NCBI GenBank assembly: GCA_946481095.1
Contig: CAMLML010000108.1
Location: 1 to 11,124 of the forward strand
Length of the DNA stretch: 11,124 nucleotides
Direction: 5' to 3'
Source of the DNA: an uncultured Cellvibrio sp.
GTDB lineage: Bacteria; Pseudomonadota; Gammaproteobacteria; Pseudomonadales; Cellvibrionaceae
Of the stretch, positions 7,229 through 11,124 are shown in pieces; the first letter of the stretch is position 1; the number at the start of each line of letters is the position of its first letter. The position numbers were made by a program, and so were the translations under genes. The notes under the pieces are model-generated. The model saw nothing but the letters and a program-made list of their open reading frames with translations, ran no database searches and was not told the origin of the DNA.

Positions 7229-7331
7229 CCCTCACCCTAACCCTCTCCCAGAGGGAGAGGGGACTTTACTCCCTACTTAATGCAGAGTGAAATTAATTCC
7301 CTCTCCCTCCGGGAGAGGGTTAGGGTGAGGG
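7229..7331. repeat. MITE-like inverted-repeat element 2
   Basis: A 103-bp element with 33-bp terminal inverted repeats that differ at one position (left arm starting CCCTCACCCTAACCCTCT at 7229; right arm ending GGGTTAGGGTGAGGG at 7331). Each arm is itself a hairpin (CCCTCTCCC with GGGAGAGGG). The interior shares ACTCCCTACT (7268-7277) and GAGTGaAATT with element 1, so the two belong to one family although their outer ends differ. The element begins 7 nt after the SDR stop and ends 32 nt before the FAH-family start. Its right arm is open in the reading frame of the next gene. Confidence 0.82.
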
Positions 7332-7363
7332 AGCTCTTCAATTTAAAATCAAAGAGAAAAAAC

Positions 7364-8206
7364 ATGAAATTACTTCGTTATGGAAATCCAGGCCAGGAAC
7401 GTCCCGGAATTTTGGATGCACAAAATCGTATACGCGATTTAAGTTCGGTTGTATCTGATATTGATGGAGAAATATTAAACGATGAATCTCTGCAAAAAAT
7501 TGCCAGCGTTAATATTGAATCGCTTCCACTAGTGGATTCTGTACGTATTGGCCCTTGCGTTAATCGTGTTGGAAAATTTATTTGCATCGGATTAAATTAT
7601 GCGGATCACGCTGCTGAATCAGGAATGGCGGTTCCGGAAGAGCCAGTGGTATTTATGAAAGCAACCAGCGCAATTACGGGGCCGAATGACAATATTATTA
7701 AACCACGTAATTCCACCAAGCTGGATTGGGAAGTGGAATTGGGTGTGGTGATTGGTAAGCATGCCAGTTATGTGGAATTGGATGATGCGAAAGATTATAT
7801 TGCCGGTTATTGCGTAATTAATGATGTGTCTGAACGCAATTTTCAGTTAGAACGTGGCGGCCAATGGGACAAAGGAAAAGGTTGTGATAGTTTTGGCCCG
7901 ATAGGTCCTTATCTGGTAACAAAAGATGAAGTGGCTGATCCACTGAATTTAAATCTTTGGTTAAAAGTAAACGGCAAAACTTTTCAAAATGGTTCAACCA
8001 AACATATGGTGTTCGGCCCTGAATTTTTGGTTCACTATTTATCTCAATTTATGAGTTTGCAACCGGGTGATGTGATTAGCACCGGTACTCCACCGGGTGT
8101 CGGACTTGGACAAAAGCCGCCGTTGTATTTAAATGAAGGAGATGTGGTTGAGTTGGGAATTGAAGGAATGGGTGTGCAGAAACAAGTTGTAGTGCCCTCA
8201 CCCTAA
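7364..8206 (+). CDS. FAH-family hydrolase, probable 2,4-diketo-3-deoxy-L-fuconate hydrolase
   Basis: The 280-residue protein belongs to the fumarylacetoacetate hydrolase family. It shows FICIGLNYADHAAESG (72-87), LDWEVELGVVIG (120-131) with the metal ligands Glu123 and Glu125, Asp154 in VINDVSERN, KGKGCDSFGPIGP (170-182) and STGTPPGVGLG (239-249). Members of this group cleave 2,4-diketo-3-deoxy-L-fuconate or -rhamnonate hydrolytically to pyruvate and L-lactate, which matches the upstream SDR and the divergent lldD. The start is ATG 7364, preceded by AAAGAGAAAA; a longer in-frame ORF from 7280 only adds residues read from the MITE-like element. The last three codons (Pro-Ser-Pro) and the TAA stop lie within repeat element 3, so the original C-terminus has been altered. 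Confidence 0.88.
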   Translation: MKLLRYGNPGQERPGILDAQNRIRDLSSVVSDIDGEILNDESLQKIASVNIESLPLVDSVRIGPCVNRVGKFICIGLNYADHAAESGMAVPEEPVVFMKATSAITGPNDNIIKPRNSTKLDWEVELGVVIGKHASYVELDDAKDYIAGYCVINDVSERNFQLERGGQWDKGKGCDSFGPIGPYLVTKDEVADPLNLNLWLKVNGKTFQNGSTKHMVFGPEFLVHYLSQFMSLQPGDVISTGTPPGVGLGQKPPLYLNEGDVVELGIEGMGVQKQVVVPSP

Positions 8207-8229
8207 CCCTCTCCCAAAGGGAGAGGGGA
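8195..8229. repeat. Half copy of the element-2 repeat (arm only)
   Basis: CCCTCACCCTAACCCTCTCC and the base after it (8195-8215) repeat the left end of element 2 (7229-7249) exactly. AAAGGGAGAGGGGA follows, so this arm can fold as CCCTCTCCC with GGGAGAGGG. No matching right arm follows; a different hairpin begins within a few bases. The first 12 bases encode the final codons and the stop of the FAH-family gene. Confidence 0.75.
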
Positions 8230-8235
8230 TTTTGT

Positions 8236-8333
8236 TCCCCACTTTGAAAAAGGGGGGCTAGGGGGGATTTAAAATCTCAGAAATTTTGACCATTTTAAAT
8301 CCCTCCCCCGCCTCCCTTTTTCAAAGGGAGGAG
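8236..8333. repeat. Long inverted repeat of a second family (hairpin)
   Basis: A left arm reading CTTTGAAAAAGGGGGGCTAG and on to GGATTTAAAAT (about 8236-8275) pairs imperfectly with a right arm ATTTTAAATCCCTCCCCCGC continuing to CTTTTTCAAAGGGAGGAG (about 8292-8333), around a 16-nt loop. The two arms, about 40 nt each, could form a very stable hairpin in the transcript between the FAH-family and esterase genes. Its sequence differs from elements 1 and 2, so two repeat families meet here. Confidence 0.72.
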
Positions 8334-8364
8334 CCAGAAAAATAATCCAAATGAGAAACACAAA

Positions 8365-9672
8365 ATGAAATTTAAAATATTCCTTATCAGTTTAAGTTTG
8401 TGTGTTGCAGGCTGCATGTCATGTCGAGGGATGGGCGCGGCAAAGCCTCAGTCGATTTCAATTTACGAAGGAAGGGTGCTTGAGTCTTGGAATCTATTCA
8501 TCGAAAACTACGAAACACAACAAAAACTTTCCGGCGAATCAACCAGTCTGCCAAAAGGCGATGTAAAAGTTCAACTGAGTGACAAAGACACGCAGAAAGA
8601 TGCACTGACTTTTTCATGGCAAGATACTTGGCGCGCAGGATTGACTTGGGAAAAAGGAATACCTTTGGATTTAACTTCTTATATGGCATCCGGTGTTCTG
8701 GTTTTGGATTTAAAAATTAATGAATTAGCCAAAGGCGGCGTTTCATTCAAAATGGAATGTCAGGAAAAAAATTGTGATCGTCGGGTACCTTTTACTTTAA
8801 AAGCTCGCGAGTTAGTGGGTAAGGGTTGGCAAAAAGTTTATGTGCCATTGAAGTGTTTTAAACAGGATCAAGATAATTTTAACGCAGTGACTATGCCTTT
8901 TGCGTTGGAGGTCGGTGGAAAGGGTGACGTTTCAGTTGCCAATGTTGAATTGATTTCTGCAGCGCCTGCGAATGTGAGTTTACACTCCTGCCCGGATTAC
9001 AAAACCCAGTCAATTACACCGGATATGTTAAATGAATGGTGGTCGATTGATTGGTGGTTGCCACGCCATCAACAAAAATTAGCAGATGCCAAAGCTATTT
9101 TTGAGAAAGGTGGAAAAATAGATCTTTTATTTATTGGTGATTCAATCACCCAGGCATGGGAAAAAGAGGGTGCAGAAGTATGGAAAAAATACTATGCACC
9201 GAGAAATGGTTTTGCTATAGGTTTTGGTGGTGATCGTACAGAAAATGTTTTATGGCGATTGGATCATGATGCTGTTAAAGGTATGAATCCAAAAGTTACT
9301 GTGTTGATGATTGGTACCAACAACGCAGGGCATCGTCGTGAAAATCCACAAACAACCGCGGCGGGAATTAAAAAAATTCTTGAAAAATTAAAACAGGATT
9401 TGCCCGGTACCAAAATTTTATTACTGGCAATTTTCCCGCGCGATGAAAAACCTGATGGTGAATTACGCATGATTAACGAAGAGGTCAATAAAATTATTCA
9501 AACCTATGCGGATAACAAGCGTGTTTATTTTGTTAACATCAATCAAGCATTTTTAACACCGGATGGAATTTTGACAAAAGAGGTGATGCCGGATTTATTG
9601 CATCCGCATGAATATGGTTACGAATTGTGGGCCAAAGCGCTGGAGCCTCATTTGCAGTTATTGTTGAAATAA
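8365..9672 (+). CDS. Lipoprotein with ExoP-like carbohydrate-binding domain and SGNH esterase domain
   Basis: The 435-residue product begins with a lipoprotein signal (KIFLISLSLCVAGC, lipid-anchored Cys17; Met at +2, so probably outer membrane). Residues about 34-198 resemble the C-terminal domain of ExoP-type family 3 glucan hydrolases: QKDALTFSW, VLVLDLKIN, FKMECQEKNC, GKGWQKVYVPLKCF and MPFALEV. Residues about 250-435 are an SGNH/GDSL hydrolase of the PAF-acetylhydrolase type, with nucleophile Ser260 in FIGDSIT, Gly289 in GFGGD, Asn319 in GTNN, and Asp410/His413 in DLLHPH. All four catalytic blocks are intact. It probably removes acetyl groups from cell-surface-bound glycans; acetylated fucosylated polysaccharides are a guess from the neighbouring fucose genes. 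It is separated from the FAH-family gene by repeat hairpins, so co-transcription is not certain. Confidence 0.85.
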   Translation: MKFKIFLISLSLCVAGCMSCRGMGAAKPQSISIYEGRVLESWNLFIENYETQQKLSGESTSLPKGDVKVQLSDKDTQKDALTFSWQDTWRAGLTWEKGIPLDLTSYMASGVLVLDLKINELAKGGVSFKMECQEKNCDRRVPFTLKARELVGKGWQKVYVPLKCFKQDQDNFNAVTMPFALEVGGKGDVSVANVELISAAPANVSLHSCPDYKTQSITPDMLNEWWSIDWWLPRHQQKLADAKAIFEKGGKIDLLFIGDSITQAWEKEGAEVWKKYYAPRNGFAIGFGGDRTENVLWRLDHDAVKGMNPKVTVLMIGTNNAGHRRENPQTTAAGIKKILEKLKQDLPGTKILLLAIFPRDEKPDGELRMINEEVNKIIQTYADNKRVYFVNINQAFLTPDGILTKEVMPDLLHPHEYGYELWAKALEPHLQLLLK

Positions 9673-9685
9673 TCCGGGGTATTGA

Positions 9686-9991
9686 TTGGACGTTTCCAAC
9701 AACAAGATTGCTATTTATACCGCTTTAAAATCGGTTCCCGCAGGAAAGGTGGTGACTTACGGGCAGCTGGCAAAAATAGCTGGCTTGCCCGGTGCTGCAA
9801 GACTTGCAGGAACTATTCTCTGTCAACTGCCTGAAAATACCGAATTGCCCTGGCATAGAGTGGTTAATGCTCAAGGTAAAATCTCCATGCCTGAAAATTC
9901 TTCAGGATATATCGAACAGGTTAAGCGCCTTAAGGCTGAAGGTGTCAGTGTTAACAATGGAAAGATCAGATTGAAAGAGTTTCAGTGGTAA
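9686..9991 (+). CDS. atl: Alkyltransferase-like protein (ATL), DNA damage recognition
   Basis: The 101-residue protein is the DNA-binding domain of O6-alkylguanine alkyltransferases. It has VPAGKVVTYGQLAKIAG at 17-33 (Tyr25), the AARLAG helix with the arginine finger Arg39, and PWHRVV at 55-60. The active-site cysteine of PCHRV is replaced by Trp56, so it cannot transfer alkyl groups; ATL proteins bind O6-alkylguanine lesions and hand them to nucleotide excision repair. The start is TTG at 9686: an in-frame TGA lies directly upstream (9683-9685), no ATG precedes the conserved region, and GGGG (9675-9678) sits 7 nt before it. The gene begins 13 nt after the esterase stop, suggesting co-transcription without an obvious functional link. 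Confidence 0.9.
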   Translation: MDVSNNKIAIYTALKSVPAGKVVTYGQLAKIAGLPGAARLAGTILCQLPENTELPWHRVVNAQGKISMPENSSGYIEQVKRLKAEGVSVNNGKIRLKEFQW

Positions 9992-9996
9992 ATTAA

Positions 9997-10512
9997 ATGA
10001 ATGAAGAAAATTTAATTTATCCTGTTTGCATCAACACGCTGAAGAATAGCTATTTTTTATTATGGAAGGATGGAGGGAATGAAAAAGACTCTATTGTGTT
10101 AGCTGCAGACCGAAAAAAATTTGTTGTGTGCAACTCTTTTGCTGAGCTTGCTATTGCTGCCAAAGAAAAAGGACTTGTGTTGGCAACAAATGATATAGCT
10201 TGTTATGACATTGATCGGGCTTTAAAAACACTGGCAAACCTTCGGGAGGGACAAGCCTGCTCGACGAAGGCATCTCATAGGATTCTTGATTTTTGGAATA
10301 TTGTCGATGATCTTGCCTGGTCAGCATTAGGAATTGACGATAAGGAATTAAAAGAGGTTTACCACAAATTTTTCTGTGGTAATAACCTCCCTTCAGTTAC
10401 TTCGGAAGGCCATGAGTATTGTCCATTATTTAATAAAGAAGAAATTGCCTCAGTCAGAAAGCTTTTGCGTGGTTTGTGGAAGCAGATTGTTGATAGCCAG
10501 GGTTGGAGCTAG
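9997..10512 (+). CDS. Uncharacterised 171-residue protein
   Basis: I do not recognise this family. The predicted protein is soluble, without signal peptide or membrane segment, acidic, and starts MNEENLIYPVCINTLKNSYF. The first half (to about residue 82, ending DRALKTLANL) looks like an alpha/beta domain; the second (about 93-171) looks mostly helical, with ILDFWNIVDDLAWSALGIDD, a short FFCGNNLPSVT turn and a basic C-terminal helix. This arrangement resembles small bacterial proteins of unknown function, some of them immunity-like, but that is only an impression. The start, 5 nt after the ATL stop, has a poor ribosome binding site (AGTGGTAAATTAA), so translation may be coupled to ATL. Base composition resembles the neighbours. 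Confidence 0.75.
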   Translation: MNEENLIYPVCINTLKNSYFLLWKDGGNEKDSIVLAADRKKFVVCNSFAELAIAAKEKGLVLATNDIACYDIDRALKTLANLREGQACSTKASHRILDFWNIVDDLAWSALGIDDKELKEVYHKFFCGNNLPSVTSEGHEYCPLFNKEEIASVRKLLRGLWKQIVDSQGWS

Positions 10513-10749
10513 TAAACCGCTGTTGAAACGTAACCATTGGTAACGCCTTCCAGACTCTAAAAAATCCTCCGATATCTGGTTATTCCTGTCAAAAAAAGTT
10601 CTGGATTGGAATGCTTTTTATCCAGTAAAAACAAATACTTGTTAATTCTCCTCCAATCCTTTCCCATTAACTTTAAATCTTCATAATTTCTGCTTAACTT
10701 TTTTGACGAACAGCGGCTGGTCAGCTTTTTTGGATCTTTCTTGACGAAA
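10513..10749. other. Gap without a convincing gene
   Basis: Nothing coding is supported here. The stretch is AT-rich and holds a weak hairpin (CTGGAT at 10601-10606 with ATCCAG at 10620-10625) and two near-identical copies of TTTTTTGACGAA (10699-10710) and TTTCTTGACGAA (10737-10748), whose TTGACG could serve as -35 boxes. No good -10 box follows the first copy; the second stands directly before the first operator. No clear terminator after the 171-residue protein was found. Confidence 0.5.
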
Positions 10750-10771
10750 ATAAGGTAAACGTTTACCTTAT
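10750..10771. promoter_or_regulatory. Perfect 22-bp palindromic operator (LacI-family type)
   Basis: TAAGGTAAACGTTTACCTTA (10751-10770), extended by A and T on its two sides, is a perfect palindrome centred on CG, the layout of LacI/PurR-family operators. It lies about 160 bp before the TonB-dependent receptor start and directly after a TTGACG hexamer, so bound repressor could cover a promoter. The cognate regulator is not in the window. Confidence 0.7.
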
Positions 10772-10808
10772 GCAAATCGGATAGTGTAGCTATTAAATCT
10801 GAATTATA

Positions 10809-10828
10809 TAAAGTAAACGTATACCTTT
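10809..10828. promoter_or_regulatory. Second, imperfect copy of the operator
   Basis: TAAAGTAAACGTATACCTTT matches the first operator at 17 of 20 positions, with the centre 58 bp downstream (about 5.5 helical turns) and about 110 bp before the receptor ATG. Two related sites in one leader make regulated expression of the receptor by a LacI-family protein likely. Confidence 0.62.
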
Positions 10829-10917
10829 CGGATGAGTGGATCACTAACGACACGAGAATAAACGGCAAACAATGTGTTCCAGATTCGACAGTTCCATGAA
10901 AAATAATATTTCTATAT

Positions 10918-10931
10918 GAGGAGTTAGTATG
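10918..10931 (+). promoter_or_regulatory. Strong ribosome binding site of the receptor gene
   Basis: GAGGAG (10918-10923) stands 5 nt before ATG (10929-10931) and fixes the start of the receptor. TAATAT (10904-10909) just upstream might be a -10 box, but no -35 hexamer lies at the proper distance and the leader would be very short. Confidence 0.7.
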
Positions 10932-11124
10932 AAGCTCAATCAACCCATTCATTTACGTCGCAGTGCATTATTTCTTGCTTTAAGCTTGGTCGGTGGTCTT
11001 TCTGTTGCGCAAGACCAGCAGGCTGATGAAAGTATGGAAGCAGAAGAAATAGTGGTTACAGGCAAGTTTCTGAAAAGCTTGCAGACCGCAATGGAGGTCA
11101 AGCGCAATTCAACAACCATAGTGG
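10929..11124 (+). CDS. TonB-dependent outer membrane receptor, N-terminal start, cut by window edge
   Basis: Sixty-five codons are visible. A signal peptide (basic MKLNQPIHLRRS, hydrophobic ALFLALSLVGGLSVA, likely cleavage after SVA and before QDQ) leads to an acidic linker and the sequence EAEEIVVTGKFLKSLQTA, the typical TonB box and start of the plug domain. The next part, MEVKRNSTTIV, is the usual opening of the plug in receptors of the carbohydrate-uptake type in gammaproteobacteria. The beta barrel lies beyond the window, so the substrate cannot be judged; an oligosaccharide is plausible given the upstream LacI-type operators, and fucose-containing glycans are a guess from the locus. Confidence 0.88.
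   Translation, partial: MKLNQPIHLRRSALFLALSLVGGLSVAQDQQADESMEAEEIVVTGKFLKSLQTAMEVKRNSTTIV

Noticed and set aside
6349..8333. CRISPR array from the regularly placed C/G-rich repeats
   Set aside because: The repeats are inverted, differ in size, lie between protein-coding genes hundreds of bases apart and have no spacer pattern.
10601..10625. Hairpin CTGGAT/ATCCAG followed on the minus strand by a T run, as a terminator
   Set aside because: The stem is only 6 bp with a 13-nt loop, and there is no minus-strand gene for it to terminate.
10884..10909. Promoter TTCGAC ... TAATAT just before the receptor gene
   Set aside because: The spacing is 14 bp, too short for a normal sigma-70 promoter, and no better -35 hexamer is nearby.
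10557..10952. Minus-strand open frame of 131 codons
   Set aside because: It overlaps the receptor signal peptide and both operators, has no ribosome binding site, and its translation resembles no family known to me.

Overview
The window looks like a chromosomal segment of a polysaccharide-degrading Gammaproteobacterium. A Cellvibrio/Saccharophagus-type organism would fit, but this is inferred only from gene content: an E. coli-like FucP and LldD, an ExoP-like carbohydrate-binding domain, a TonB-dependent receptor and frequent hairpin repeats. Most of the window is a catabolic locus for L-fucose by the non-phosphorylated (oxidative) route. No fucose isomerase, fuculokinase or fuculose-phosphate aldolase gene is visible.

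Layout. Positions 1-620 (minus strand) hold the N-terminal half of an FMN-dependent L-lactate dehydrogenase (lldD), cut by the window edge. A divergent control region (621-736) separates it from a plus-strand unit: fucP (L-fucose/H+ symporter, 737-1993), a COG3618 amidohydrolase resembling L-fuconolactonase (1990-2829) and an IclR-family regulator (2849-3631). A hairpin terminator at 3658-3704 closes this unit. A second unit follows: an aldo/keto reductase resembling L-fucose dehydrogenase (GTG start, 3769-4818), a small SAF-domain protein (4815-5129) and a large UxaA-family protein (5126-6343), which together probably form the L-fuconate dehydratase. Then come an SDR dehydrogenase (6493-7221) and a fumarylacetoacetate-hydrolase-family enzyme (7364-8206). 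A lipoprotein joining an ExoP-like domain to an SGNH esterase (8365-9672) comes next, then an alkyltransferase-like DNA repair protein (9686-9991) and an unrecognised 171-residue protein (9997-10512). A 416-bp gap with two LacI-type operators precedes the start of a TonB-dependent receptor (10929 to the window end).

Pathway as inferred: L-fucose enters through FucP and is oxidised by the aldo/keto reductase to L-fuconolactone. The amidohydrolase opens the lactone to L-fuconate. The two-part UxaA-like enzyme dehydrates it to 2-keto-3-deoxy-L-fuconate, the SDR oxidises that to the 2,4-diketo acid, and the FAH-family enzyme cleaves it to pyruvate and L-lactate. LldD then oxidises L-lactate to pyruvate, so the divergent lldD gene completes the route with two pyruvates per fucose.

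The most unusual features are three hairpin repeat elements (MITE-like) in three consecutive gaps of the catabolic unit, one of which supplies the stop codon of the FAH-family gene; the split UxaA-type enzyme in the place of the enolase-superfamily fuconate dehydratase; and the ExoP-like/SGNH fusion lipoprotein. I found no wholly new system, CRISPR array, tRNA or rRNA.
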